NCBI RefSeq assembly: GCF_037975245.1
Contig: NC_092577.1
Location: 23,904,398 to 23,924,397 of the forward strand
Reading direction: 5' to 3'
DNA: 20,000 bases
Origin: Apostichopus japonicus
Lineage: Eukaryota; Echinodermata; Holothuroidea; Aspidochirotida; Stichopodidae
Shown here: piece after piece, positions 1 to 8,955 of the stretch
Position numbering within the stretch: the first letter of the stretch is position 1
Layout: every line of letters starts with the position of its first letter
Notes under the pieces: generated by a model
Told to the model about the DNA's origin: nothing
The model's database searches: none
What the model saw: only the letters and a program-made list of their open reading frames with translations
Position numbers and translations under genes: made by a program

Positions 1-1278
1 AGAACAACAAGATTCTTGAAAATTTTGAAATGTCAGTAGTCTGCATATGTTCCCTCTTTCACGTTTGAATTATTCGGTAAAACCTTACAGTGCCATGCTT
101 CTCCAGTCAGGGAAATAGAAATTGATAAACTGTATCTACAATGCTTTCAAATTTTCAATACAATGTACAATTAAATTGAATTAATTACAATCAAGGCATC
201 AATTTGCTGTACAATAGAATTGTTATACAATATAAATTCAGAATTAAAATATTCAATTTATTCATGAAAAAGTTTATATAGAAATCACAATTCAAAAGAG
301 CCTGTAAAAGTGTCAATTAGATGCTATGCAGAAAAATTATAACAACAAATTTAGCAGTTATATGAACAAACAACAATTTTGTTTTAAAATTCATTATAGC
401 AACACATGTAAACATACAAAATGAAGGTATGTATTATTCTAATGTTGAATTAGTACTGTCCAAGAACATGACTCTTGTGACTTACAAACGTCGGTGAAAA
501 AAAATTGGATCAATATGATAGTGTATGGGATGTTACTTTTCTGGTTTTCCTCAGCAATATGAAAACGAATCATGATATTTAAGATCATGTGTCATGTCTG
601 TGGTGAGTCTGTCAAAATCTGAACAATTTAGTAATTTGTGCCAGAGTTACAGCTGGCTGTACCATGTTAAGGATACATGCAAGTTGAGGGGGCGAGCTCC
701 TTCATTTGTTTTCTCATTTGGCATTCCAAATCAAATGCACTTTTTTACTAAAAAGATACTAAAAATGAATATTTGCAATCATTCCAAAATCCCAACCCCC
801 CTCCCTTTAAGAAAATACTATAATTACACTAATGGTTACAATTTGCTGTATGATGAAAGTGGTATACTAATACTATATTCATTCAGAAATATCCGATTGT
901 AATCATATGAAAATTTGACATACAAATCACATGTTTGTATGTGCCTGTAAAGGAATAAAGTTCAAATTTCACAAAGGACTTACAAATGTCAGTGACTGAA
1001 AATAAGCAATTGTTCAAATATGATAGTGTATGGAGAAAACTTTTTAGCTTTATCGTAATAAACTTTAAAAAGAAAGAAAATTTAATGAAAGATCTGCATT
1101 GGAAATCTCTTCAAGCTAGCTACAATGAGCACTTCTAGTAAGTGTACCCATGGCCTACAATGCATACAGTGAGGAATCTTGCATGAAGTCTGTGATGGTC
1201 TTTAAAATTTGGGGATAATTTTTAGAAACCACACATGTTTACACTACTGTTGCTGAGGAAGAGTAGAACAAGCTGTCT
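1..1278. other. AT-rich stretch, no supported gene
   Basis: This stretch lies downstream of the minus-strand recombinase copy. The one open frame of note (594-902, plus) has no recognisable domain, no clear splice sites and an AT-rich, low-complexity composition, so I do not treat it as a gene. The only structure seen is a pair of diverged direct repeats, listed separately. Confidence 0.6.
478..1034. repeat. Pair of diverged direct repeats
   Basis: A segment at about 478-530 recurs at about 977-1034. Both start CTTACAAAYGTCRGTGA and end with ATATGATAGTGTATGG, with small indels between. A weaker second match, AATTTGCTGTA, links about 200 and 838. Spacings differ (about 500 and 640 bp), so this looks like an old interspersed or partly duplicated element rather than a clean tandem repeat. 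Confidence 0.45.
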
Positions 1279-1965
1279 TTAATACTTGATTTGTTCCCTC
1301 TTATTCTTTTGTATGATGTTCCATACTTTGGACTTTATTTGTGCTATGGACCTGCGCTTAAGACAGGAATTCTTTAGCTTTGCTTGAAGGCAATCTTTTG
1401 ACACAGGTGGGTGCATGGCATTGATAGCCTTTCTAAGGCATGGATCATTAATAACAGCTGTCTCTTCCTCTTTTGTCCACATTGTTTTAGATATTTTCAC
1501 CCTCTTAGTTGGAAGCGCCTTTGTTGGCTCTTTTGATTCAGAGTTGTGACTCTCATTTCCGTCTGACATTTCTATGTCTGACAGAAGTTGGCTTTCCTCA
1601 ATCTCAACTTCTTCAAGGGACCTCCCTTTAAATTCAGGAAGTTTTCCCTTCTCAGCAGTTAGTAAAAGCTTGCTCACTTTTGCAAGAAATATGACATCTT
1701 GGGGCAGCCGGTAGTACTGCTTGTGGACGGTTACATCATGCCCTAAATGGTTGGCCAATTGTTCTAGTTCAGTGTTGGATAGATTAAGGATTTGTGAAAG
1801 AGTTGCTAAATGCTTGTGCAGATTGCTGGCAGTCAGTCTGTCAGGATTTTTGGCCCCACACAAATGTGCGTATTTTGTGCAAACAATCATAACCTCGCAG
1901 CGGCTGAACAGAGTTTCCTGATGGGCAAGCAAATATGTATGGGTTTTGTGGATCGACGCCAGCAA
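1279..1965 (-). pseudogene. C-terminal catalytic half and Myb-like tail of YR copy
   Basis: The first about 30 residues of this frame are out of register with the family: the neighbouring frame reads DPQNPYIFA and PLRGYD, so a frame change lies near 1870. From AHLCGAKNPDRL onward it is in register. Box II is changed: LHKHLATLSQ has His at the position held by Arg in the second copy (1818-1816). LGHDV-x4-QYYRL carries the GH motif and the presumed nucleophile Tyr (1713-1711). The tail KTMWTKEEETAV to IKSKVWNI resembles a Myb/SANT-like DNA-binding domain. Loss of the Box II Arg, together with the deletion of Box I, makes recombinase activity very unlikely. Confidence 0.6.
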
Positions 1966-2008
1966 TTTGACGAGTTTTGTTGAGTAACCGAATCTGCCAT
2001 GTCAGGGG

Positions 2009-2329
2009 TTAACAAGATTGCCACTTTTGCTTGCATTGTTGCTTATAAACTTTTGTGGCAATTCTTTGTTTCCATTGCAGATTCTTTAGTTTCAAGAACT
2101 GCTCTGCTTTGCACTCCTGTAAGGTATCTGATGATTTAATGGATTCTGCAATTACAATTTCAGCCAAAGTAGTTAGGCTTTGTCCCAGCTTTTTAGCAAG
2201 TGTGGGTGCTTCAAAGTTTTGGTTTGAAGTGTCAAATCCAGAGCAAATGTTAACACCAAGGATCACGTCATCGAAATGTGCTGGGTCTACTAAGTCTTTA
2301 GCAGACTTAATAGATGCATTGCCTTGCAA
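2009..2329 (-). pseudogene. Helical core segment of YR copy, deleted at its end
   Basis: This 106-codon frame continues the previous segment after a one-base frame change. The motif DLVDPAHFDDVILGVNICSG parallels VVHPAQFDVVVEAAKIVSG in the plus-strand copy, and NLQWKQRI parallels NTEWRARI. This is the alpha-helical region that precedes the catalytic domain, equivalent to the core-binding part of tyrosine recombinases. Shortly after the WKQRI motif the sequence jumps directly to VAILLTPDM, which belongs to the beta-strand region of the catalytic domain. In the plus-strand copy these points are about 370 bp apart, and the missing part contains Box I (the first catalytic arginine). Confidence 0.6.
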
Positions 2330-2995
2330 TACGCCTCATTCTTTCTGAAACAATGTTGTGATTAATTGTGCTGCTATCATCACAGTGATGCTCTCCTAAT
2401 TTGCAGATCCAGGAATCTGCTCTTATGGTAACAACAACACTATCAGTTCTCATACCAGCAAGTATCTCTTGCAGTTTAGCACTGCAGGGACTTTTTGTAG
2501 GAAGCAATGCCCTACCAGCCTTTTGACACTGTGCAGTTCGAGATGTGGTTGGATTTTCCTTTGCTTTTTTTAGGGTACAGTTCTTTTGATGTCGCCACAA
2601 TGACTTTTTGGCAAAATAGCCTTGGCAATCTGGGCAAGGAATGTAATCTTCCACATCCATTGTGCCTAATTTTGGTCTTTTGTAGACCAAGAGCTTTCCC
2701 TTGCCTTCTTTTAGCACACTACAATTATAGGCATTGTCTCCCTTTTTTCTGATTTCTTCTAAAATTGCATTTCTTTCTGTGGAAGATACTTTGACACCAC
2801 CTGAATGATTTTTACTCGTTGAGGGCTTTTCATTTTCACTGCTTTCTTCTTCGGATTCTTCATCTGTTGAAGATTCACTCTCACTTAATGTGTGTTGCTA
2901 ATCATCGCTGAAATCCTCCTCATCAGTGCTGGTGCATTCCTCACTATCATAGTCCGTTGTTTGCATATGGCTAAGATGCTTTAGCCTTTTTGGAA
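2307..2995 (-). pseudogene. N-terminal acidic region and CCHC finger of YR copy
   Basis: From an ATG at 2966-2964 the frame encodes an acidic Ser/Asp/Glu-rich region, interrupted by TAG at 2900-2898, and then stays open to 2307. A conserved motif VLKEGKGKLLVYKRPK precedes a zinc finger, CPDC-x11-H-x3-C, at about 2636-2577. After that come a basic linker and MRTDSVVVTIRAD, which matches MVHDKITLIIRND in the plus-strand copy. The frame ends shortly after ERMRRIARQ, where a frame change near 2325 passes to the next segment. The acidic part looks like a flexible or transactivation-type region, and the finger is probably DNA-binding. Identification as the N-terminal half of a YR protein rests on its match to the second copy and on the downstream catalytic motifs. 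Confidence 0.6.
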
Positions 2996-3404
2996 CCTAG
3001 AAGCAAACATAGTTTTGAAAACAAATGTTGTGATTGAATTCAAGTTTATGCAAACATAGTTGGTTTCTATGGTACAACATTACATCCAGAGTTCTAGACC
3101 TTGTATTTTGGACAATGGTGTCTGAGATCTGAAATAGTCAGTGTCTTGTAATATTATTGTTGCCTATAGGTCAATTAATTATTTTACTTCAGGAAAACTG
3201 GAACTTGTCATAAAACTTTCAGGCTGAAGTCACCTAATAATGAAAACCCTGGTTGATAATATGTGTTCCAGTATAATTGCTTATCGTAGCTGTCAGTTAG
3301 CGCTATAACACTGCTAAGCTAACAAAATCGGCTGACTGCCCAGGCAAACATTACTGTTGGGAAATCAAGTCTTAAAGTGGGAAGGAGGTAAACCTGGGGA
3401 GGGG

Positions 3405-3413
3405 TATAAAAAG
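3405..3413 (+). promoter_or_regulatory. TATA-box-like element
   Basis: TATAAAAAG in a G-rich context (GGGGAGGGG immediately before) matches the animal TATA consensus and points rightward, toward the SET/kinase/BRCT/YR exon chain. No initiator or first exon could be defined, so its use as a promoter is inference only. Confidence 0.3.
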
Positions 3414-3908
3414 AGACTCATCTTTAGGAAGTTTTGGATTTTATAAAGCTCCAAAATGTTATATGGTGCAATATTTATAAGCTATTTTCCCCTTGTCATC
3501 TCATCCCTGCTCTACTAACTTGATCTTTGGTTTATATTTTCGCAGCTGAGCAAAGTCACCTTTAATAATGGTACATATTACAAGATTCAATGAAAAGATG
3601 ACTTTAACAGATTCTTAGTACATTTATTAAAATACATAAGAAACTGGCAAAGCCAAGTTATTTTAACCAGGTTCTTCATTCATTTCTAGGCAAAGGGTGC
3701 CAGTCAGAGTGACAGTACCTTGCCCAATGTTTTATAACTCCATTATTAACCAATTTTCACTTGATACAAGCCTGAAGCAGACGGGAAGTTATTTCCAGAC
3801 AAGTTCCCCATTAAAACAAACACGTGATGAAATTATAAATGGGAAACTGACTAGGAGAACTTTTAATTTGAAAAGTGCCTAGGAAATTACGGACAGCTAC
3901 CTTCATAT

Positions 3909-3980
3909 GGCGGAGTAGCTCAGTTGGTGAAGCACAGGCCCATAATCCTGAAGTCACTGGTTTAGAATCCCATCTTGGCC
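3909..3980 (+). tRNA. tRNA-Met (CAT)-like pseudogene or SINE head
   Basis: 72 nt closely resemble an elongator tRNA-Met: an A-box-like TAGCTCAGTTGG, anticodon loop CCATAAT and AAGTCACTGG entering the T arm. Six of seven acceptor-stem positions can pair (GGCGGAG with CTTGGCC, counting G-T). The anticodon arm is one base short and the T loop (GGTTTAGAATCC) has an extra base, breaking the B box, so it is probably not a working tRNA. No clear SINE tail follows. Confidence 0.55.
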
Positions 3981-4290
3981 TCAATTCTTTGCACTTTACA
4001 AATTTTATTAAAATATCTCCCAGTCATTTTTCCATTTATAATTTCATTATTCATTCATATATCACATTTAGATACCAAAGTTACAATACCTGAGCCTTCA
4101 TTTCTTCTAGCATCCTTTCAAAGATTGGTTGCAGTTCAGGGTAAGACTGTGAACAGATAATTAAACCTCTTTAAAGCATTTCTTATTTTAATGAGAGAAG
4201 TAAACAGAGCCATAATTGTTGGTACGATATAGAAGCTTGAGACTGATACCTTTATAAGGTTCTGAATAAAAACTTCATGAGGTAATATAG

Positions 4291-4385
4291 GTTTGTTGGC
4301 CCAAAAAAAAGGGAGAGTTACTGCACTAGAAAATGGCTTTTCTCCACGATTTGTCATTTTGTCTCTGGGAGACAAGCGGCCTGAA
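4291..4385 (+). CDS. Possible N-terminal SET-domain exon (uncertain)
   Basis: In one plus frame this stretch reads KKGRVTALENGFSPRFVI and then LGDKR. Allowing small gaps, that resembles the start of KMT5A-type SET domains, where a KGRGV-A motif is followed by FS-x-DFV and a GD. It sits upstream of the certain SET exon at 4979 on the same strand. A weak acceptor (AATATAG) and donor (GAA/GTAACA) could bound it. The opposite strand is also open here, composition is AT-rich and the match is short, so this could be chance. Confidence 0.25.
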
Positions 4386-4689
4386 GTAACATGGTTGAAA
4401 TATTCATTACAAAGGTAGGATTACACATTTTTATTACTTGCAGCTCATTCCTTTATCTTACTTTATGTTAGAAAAAATTGAAAACCTAAATTGAATGTTT
4501 TGAAATAACAGCACTTACTTCCTGACATGGTTTGTTCAAGATATCTGTTTAAAAGATAGAAATAACACATTTTATTTATCACAGTCTGAAATGCATGCAA
4601 ACTGTTTTGGATTGTGTGTATTGCTTTAATATTGGTAATGCGTTTATTTGTTTACCTTAAACCTGCATTTACCTTAAACATTCTTTTAG

Positions 4690-4741
4690 CAGTCATAACT
4701 GTCCTTTTTGTTGAGGCATTTCCTGATTCCAAAAAGTTCAG
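4690..4741 (+). CDS. Possible middle SET-domain exon (uncertain)
   Basis: Bounded by a good acceptor (TTCTTTTAG) and a donor (AG/GTAACC). The frame ending in DSKKFS leaves two bases that join exactly to the first base of the 4979 exon, giving SKKFS-IDAT. In KMT5A the equivalent position is SKTY followed by a VDAT motif. The rest of the exon is hydrophobic and unremarkable. Phase and position support it; the sequence similarity alone does not. Confidence 0.3.
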
Positions 4742-4978
4742 GTAACCATAGTTCAAAACAGTAAGAAACAGTAAATAATTTCCAGATAACTGTATGCATG
4801 TAGAAACAGTGATTTCTATAGATACTACCTCCTCATAAGAATTCATACATGTAAGCGATATATTCTGCTTGAGAATAATACCTGCCTACAGTTTTGACTA
4901 GGAAATATTTTTCTAATAATTGTAGTTGTCCATATATTTATCGAATCACTGAAATTTATACTTTCTTGTTTCAACCAG

Positions 4979-5171
4979 CATTGATGCAACTTACTCAAAG
5001 GGTGCATGCCGAATGGTTAATGATGGCACAGGCAAACAACTCAACTCGGTTATGAGAGTGGTATCTGTTAATAATGCACCTCACTTGTGCTTGTTTGCGT
5101 TAAGGGACATTCCAGGAGGAGAAGAATTGCGATTCGATTATGGTGATAACAGTGTACCATGTAGGAGAAAG
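4979..5171 (+). CDS. SET domain C-terminal exon, KMT5A/PR-Set7-like
   Basis: The exon runs from a strong acceptor (TTGTTTCAACCAG) to a donor AAAG/GTACAG and encodes 64 residues. IDATYSKG matches the VDAT region of KMT5A, and APHLCLFALRDIPGGEELRFDYGD is the typical SET C-terminal block with the EEL-x-FDYG motif that forms the active-site tyrosine and pseudoknot. SET domains transfer methyl groups from S-adenosylmethionine to lysine, and KMT5A acts on histone H4 K20. The usual NHS of the cofactor pocket is replaced by VNDG, so activity or target may differ. The exon ends in phase 0, which matches the next two exons. It is the first certain exon of the plus-strand chain. The N-terminal SET half is not securely found. 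Confidence 0.8.
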
Positions 5172-5672
5172 GTACAGTATAACTTATTGAGTATTACAGA
5201 AGTATACATTGTAGTTACTCTCTAGGAATTACCAAAGAAGAGGGTTGAACAAGGCTGCTTGAGCACTAACTTCTTGCTACAGACATGAAGAAAGCCAAGT
5301 CAAGACAATTAAGCATGAGGTTCTGAGCTACAGTACTGTACTAACCCAACATTTGAACAAAACCTGTTGTGAAGTGCCACATAATTATTTATTTTGTTTT
5401 GTACTGAAACAATGTTTTGTTGCTAAAAGGGAGTAGAAGCTGTTGAATGTGCTTCTTTTCCCTTGAATTGTACCTAATGGAGAAAGAATACACCCAATCA
5501 ATCAGTGATAAAGCACCAATAAAGGTGACAAAATGTTTGAAACTTTTGCATTGGTGATTGTTTATGTTACCTTGTGAGCATGTGGCAATGTGAGCAGCCA
5601 GTATTTTTAAATACTTATGGCTAATATTACGGAGAGTTATTGATATTTTTTGTATCATTTTTTAATTCACAG
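5172..5672. other. Intron of the plus-strand gene
   Basis: AT-rich sequence between the SET exon donor (GTACAG) and the next acceptor (TTTAATTCACAG). An open frame on the opposite strand (5389-5658) has no recognisable domain or gene structure. Confidence 0.6.
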
Positions 5673-5720
5673 GAGGCTAAAAAGATGACATTGGCAGATG
5701 CTGAAATGGAGCAAAGTCAG
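5673..5720 (+). CDS. Short linker exon between SET and kinase
   Basis: A 48-bp phase-0 exon with acceptor TTTTTTAATTCACAG and donor CAG/GTCAGT encodes EAKKMTLADAEMEQSQ, a hydrophilic segment expected to be helical. It keeps the frame open from the SET exon to the kinase exon, which supports both belonging to one transcript. Confidence 0.55.
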
Positions 5721-6464
5721 GTCAGTCAGAGAAATTTATTGTTACCTTTTTTTTCCAGCTTCAAGCCTCTCCTTGAAATCGTAACAGGAAAGCTAATCTC
5801 TATCAAATTGCAAGGTTGCATCAGTAAACCAAAAGTGCTGACTTAAAAAAGAGTAACATATTTCCCTTAACTTTAGACTTATGACTGGTCACTGTGCAAC
5901 ATACTTTCAAACGCAAACCCCCAATAAATGTATGAGAAATATCTGCAGTACATGGAAAATACTGCATATACTTGAAAGAATGAGTTTTTGGTGCCAAAAC
6001 ATATTGCAGTCACATCTACTGTTAGTAGAGATGAAGTAGATAAGAAAGACTTTTACAATGTAACATGCTATTTAAGTTGCAACTCCAAACCTGATGACCC
6101 TTACTGATCAACAAAAACAACTGCAGTTGAAAGTGTTTAAATGGTACATTTTACATTGGACTGCTATATTTTTTATATGCATTGCAATATCTATCTCATT
6201 TATGGACCATTATTAGACATTGGCATTGGGCACCAGAACCCAAAAAAAATGACTTTAAGGACAAGTACCCTTATGCACTTTTCATACTGAACTGAATGAA
6301 CATGAGGGAATCATAGCATTCCCATAGACCACTAGTACCATAATTCATGATTCCTAGTGTTCCATTTTGAGAATTTAACCAGTGTTTATCACTTAGGTTT
6401 TAAGTCATGCAATAACCTTTTGTATGACCTTATGCATCAGCATAACTTTTTTCAACATTCACAG
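5721..6464. other. Intron of the plus-strand gene
   Basis: AT-rich sequence without a supported gene, ending in the acceptor CAACATTCACAG before the kinase N-lobe exon. Confidence 0.6.
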
Positions 6465-6897
6465 AATCACAGATGGGAGAAACAGCTGAAAGATATCAGG
6501 AAATCATGTGTTTTGATCAAGCAAATTGGGTGTCTAAGATTCAGCAAGCATTGCAAGATCGCAAATGGCAGTAATGGCTCTCAAATATTTGTGGGGTTAT
6601 TAGAAGATAAGATACCAGTTGCAGGAGATTTCCAGGAGAATTTCACCCTAGGGAGAGAGCACTGAATATCATTTTGAATGAGAAAGTTAATTCCCAGAAT
6701 ATTTTGAAGACCATTGCAGTGGAAGAAGATGAGGAGTTTACATACATAGCAACTCCATTATGTGAGTTAAACCTTGAAGAAAGAATAGAAAGCACATACC
6801 ATACTGCTCTGTCAGCAAAAGAAAGAAAAGAAATGTGTGTTCAACTGATGTCAGCACTACAACACTTACATCAGCTGGACATCCAATGTACTGATAG
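6465..6897 (+). CDS. Kinase N-lobe exon, IRE1/RNase L-like, frame-broken
   Basis: Starting in phase 0 after ACATTCACAG, the exon encodes IGCLRFSKHCKIANGSNG followed by QIFVGLLED. That looks like the glycine-rich loop and following strands of IRE1/RNase L-type kinases. The frame then breaks: after the PVA that should begin a VAxK motif, reading continues to TGA at 6662-6664, while the conserved sequence resumes one frame over (RERALNIILNEKVNSQNILK), so one base appears missing near 6620-6650 and the catalytic Lys is not identifiable. NLEERIE and ALQHLHQLDIQCTDR follow. The last part aligns with LH-x-HRD but has CTD for HRD. Donor GATAG/GTAAGT. Protein kinases of this group phosphorylate Ser/Thr; this one may be a pseudokinase. 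Confidence 0.7.
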
Positions 6898-7563
6898 GTA
6901 AGTGAAAGAGGATATGTTTGCTGTGGGTAATTAATGACTGCCCTATTGATTGTGACCAGCATGAACTAATCACTGCTAATTTACTTTATATTCATATCTC
7001 TTGTTTAAAGATTTACAGATAAATCAGCTATTAGAACCATAACGCTTTAATTTGGTATTAACTTAAAAAGCAGTACAGAGTATAATTTAAGTCCTCAATA
7101 CATTGTTGTGTAAAGTAGCTTGCATGTTTTGAAACATTTACAATATGTGTGGTTACCTAAATGGGAACGCTCCAGAGTCACACGTAAATGACCTTTGATG
7201 GAACTGATATTTCATGAGTATCATTATGGACTCTGAAGGCTGTTTACTAAACTGTGAAATAATCAGTTCAATTAGATCAAAATCTCTGAATGCAGAGATT
7301 GTTCCTTTTTTAACACCCTGTGAATCAGTTGCCAGCTTTGTGTCATGCTCAAAACTTCCCCTGTCACAAATTTCAGAGGTCTGTACTGAGGGAATGAATT
7401 CCTCATTCTAGCAAATGTCGGCTGCACTTGATGCCTAATTTATACATAATATCATATATTCATGCAGATAGTTTTATATGCAGACAACATAGAATAGCCA
7501 TGTTTTGTTACAAATAATGAAATTGCATGTTGATTTGTCCTCTCATATATCTTTAACTTGTAG
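6898..7563. other. Intron; expected small kinase exon not found
   Basis: Joining the N-lobe exon directly to the DFG exon gives an in-frame TAA, so one small exon encoding the catalytic-loop K-x-x-N segment should lie here. I could not find it with proper splice sites. A frame at about 7208-7411 begins IIMDSEGCLL, faintly like the sequence before DFG, but diverges at once. Confidence 0.5.
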
Positions 7564-7721
7564 ATAAAGAAGGTAGATTACTTTTGTCTGATTTTGGAGT
7601 GTCCCGCCAGATGGAAACAGGAACAACATTACTGACAAAAGCTATGGGAAGTCTTTGTTGGATGAATGCAGATACTTTAACAGATGATATTGCAAGATAC
7701 AAAAAATCATCACATGTACAG
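7564..7721 (+). CDS. Kinase DFG / activation-segment exon
   Basis: Between acceptor CTTTAACTTGTAG and donor CAG/GTAAAA. It encodes KEGRLLLSDFGVSRQMETG, with the Mg-binding DFG at 7590-7598, then TTLLTKAMGSLCWMNADTL. The latter corresponds to the activation segment ending in G-x-x-CWMAPE of IRE1/RNase L kinases, with APE replaced by NAD. The following ARYKKSSHVQ aligns with the region where most kinases have the structural Asp of helix F. The exon needs one base from an upstream exon and ends in phase 0, matching the next exon. DFG retention together with APE loss suggests weakened or scaffold function. Confidence 0.75.
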
Positions 7722-8179
7722 GTAAAATATGTGTTGATGAAGATTTGTCTTTCAGTAGTACTCATTGCATTAAAAATGACTTTCAGTGGGACTAAGATAC
7801 GAATAATGAAGAAGTTTACTAAAAATAACAAAGCGATCTATAGCAATTGTGCCTTCAAAATACTGTTGCATTAGACACAATACACTTTCTGATACTCTAA
7901 GTTGATGCCGAGTGCTTACCAACATTTGAACCGAAAATTTAGGACCCTGCTAAAGTCAGTTTGTAAACCTCTAAGAAACCACCTCAAAATGTTTACTGAT
8001 ACACAATAGCATATATACTGAATCACTCTGCTTCCTCATTACCACTATGATCTTCCCTTTGAGACCTGGCTCTATATATGTGACTATTCCACTTCTGATT
8101 AGGGAGTATTCTGTGCCGCTTGTGATATTTAACTTTTAGGGGGGGAAAACACAGCTCCTCTCAATTTTTATGTTTGCAG
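7722..8179. other. Intron of the plus-strand gene
   Basis: AT-rich, with no supported gene, ending in a good acceptor (TTTATGTTTGCAG). Confidence 0.6.
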
Positions 8180-8408
8180 ATGATGGGATGTCTTATGTAC
8201 TACATTCTATCCGATGGTCATATACCACATGAGACAGTGTACCCATACAAGAAGGACTCACAAGGAGTTATCAGAAATATGCACGATGGCATTTTCAGTC
8301 TGAAGCATTTGGGGGAATTCCATGCTTTCCGGCCACTCTTTCATCGAATGTTGCATGTTGAGGAAAGACAGCGCCCTTTTGTTGAAGAATGTTTATCATA
8401 TTTTAGAG
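8180..8408 (+). CDS. Kinase C-lobe exon
   Basis: It opens in phase 0 with MMGCLMYYILSDGHIPHE, matching helix F of IRE1/RNase L-type kinases (a G-C-x-x-YY-x-LS-G motif). Later FRPLFHRMLHVEERQRPFVEECLSYF matches the end of the C-lobe, where R-x-RP carries the conserved helix I arginine. Donor AGAG/GTATAT leaves one base that pairs with the next exon to give Asp. In IRE1 and RNase L a KEN ribonuclease domain follows the kinase; here I see none, and linker exons and then a BRCT domain follow instead. Confidence 0.75.
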
Positions 8409-8860
8409 GTATATGTACAAATTCATCCGTTTTGTAAAAAGATATACCCTTACCATTTACCTGATTGTGCTCTATATAAAAGTAGGTTTTATGCTGGCTA
8501 CTAGCCATAGGTTGCACCCACTGCCTGTGCCTTAATAGTGGGCTTTGGAGGTGATCAACGTTACAAAGAGTGATATGCTTCCTCATACTTATAAATCAAC
8601 AGTAGCTACCTTTTGCAAGTAGCTGTGGCAGCTCCAGGGTTGGGGGCCTTTGCCCCCCACCCCCCACTTTTCTCCCAGCCATTTCCCAAACAGCAAAACT
8701 TTGCAGCTGACTTGCTATTGCTCCCAATAATTTCTTTCCCCAAAAATAATTTCTTCCCTCTTGCCTGAGTCTTCTCACGCATCTGTATGTACACTAGTTG
8801 CTAAGTGTTGTATACAATGCAACAGACATCATAGTTAACTAGCTTCAACTTTGATTTCAG
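8409..8860. other. Intron with C-rich repeat-like patch
   Basis: Holds a pyrimidine-rich patch with C runs (GCCCCCCACCCCCCAC at about 8651-8666) unlike the AT-rich surroundings. Overlapping open frames on the minus strand at 8596-8794 follow from this composition. Ends in acceptor CAACTTTGATTTCAG. Confidence 0.5.
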
Positions 8861-8955
8861 ACATTGAGGATGGAGAGGACACTTTACTGCCATCATCCTC
8901 AAAACTGTTGCATTCAGTTTGTCTTGTAACAACTGGCTTAAGCGCAGAAGAGAAG
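8861..8955 (+). CDS. Linker exon after kinase
   Basis: The exon completes an Asp codon with the single base left by the kinase C-lobe exon and reads DIEDGEDTLLPSSSKLLHSV and then TGLSAEEK, ending in phase 0 at AAG/GTTAGT. No domain is recognised. Exact phase continuity with the kinase exon, an open frame through both junctions and a strong acceptor support it as a real exon. Confidence 0.55.

Larger units (their letters stand above)
1279..2995 (-). mobile_element. Decayed Crypton-like tyrosine recombinase copy
   Basis: Read on the minus strand, this block has the same domain order as the plus-strand block at 15195-18051: acidic N-terminus, CCHC zinc finger, helical core, YR catalytic half and Myb-like tail. 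It starts just after an acceptor-like TTGCTTCTAG (about 2996-3005, minus strand), so the visible part is probably one 3' exon. It carries a TAG at 2900-2898, several frame changes and an internal deletion that removes the Box I region. YR proteins with this domain order are transposon-like; I infer a dead element or a pseudogene of a domesticated one. No terminal repeats were recognised, which is usual for Crypton-type elements. Confidence 0.6.
3001..4290. other. Region between the two divergent YR-bearing blocks
   Basis: Apart from the TATA-like element (3405) and the tRNA-like sequence (3909) I see no secure gene. Two good splice acceptors occur, TATATTTTCGCAG ending near 3545 and TTCATTTCTAG ending near 3689. 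The second opens a plus-strand frame to 3882 whose product I do not recognise. It could be an upstream exon of the plus-strand gene or a chance frame. Confidence 0.4.

Noticed and set aside
594-902. 102-residue plus-strand frame
   Set aside because: No recognisable family, low-complexity AT-rich content, overlaps a diverged repeat.
4136-4375. Minus-strand frame MSPRDKMTNRGEKPFSS
   Set aside because: No domain recognised. It is opposite the candidate plus-strand SET exon and could be a shadow of it; neither is certain.
4652-4846. Minus-strand frame MNSYEEVVSIEITVS
   Set aside because: No domain, no gene context, AT-rich hydrophobic composition typical of chance frames here.
5389-5658. 89-residue minus-strand frame in the intron after the SET exon
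   Set aside because: No domain and no splice or promoter support; opposite to a well-supported plus-strand gene.
7208-7411. IIMDSEGCLL looked like a duplicate of the exon segment before DFG
   Set aside because: After LL the resemblance ends, there is no DFG or activation segment, and no acceptor in the right phase.
8596-8794. Overlapping minus-strand frames with Gly/Ala/Lys-rich products
   Set aside because: They follow from a pyrimidine-rich patch with C runs; likely repeat sequence without a gene.
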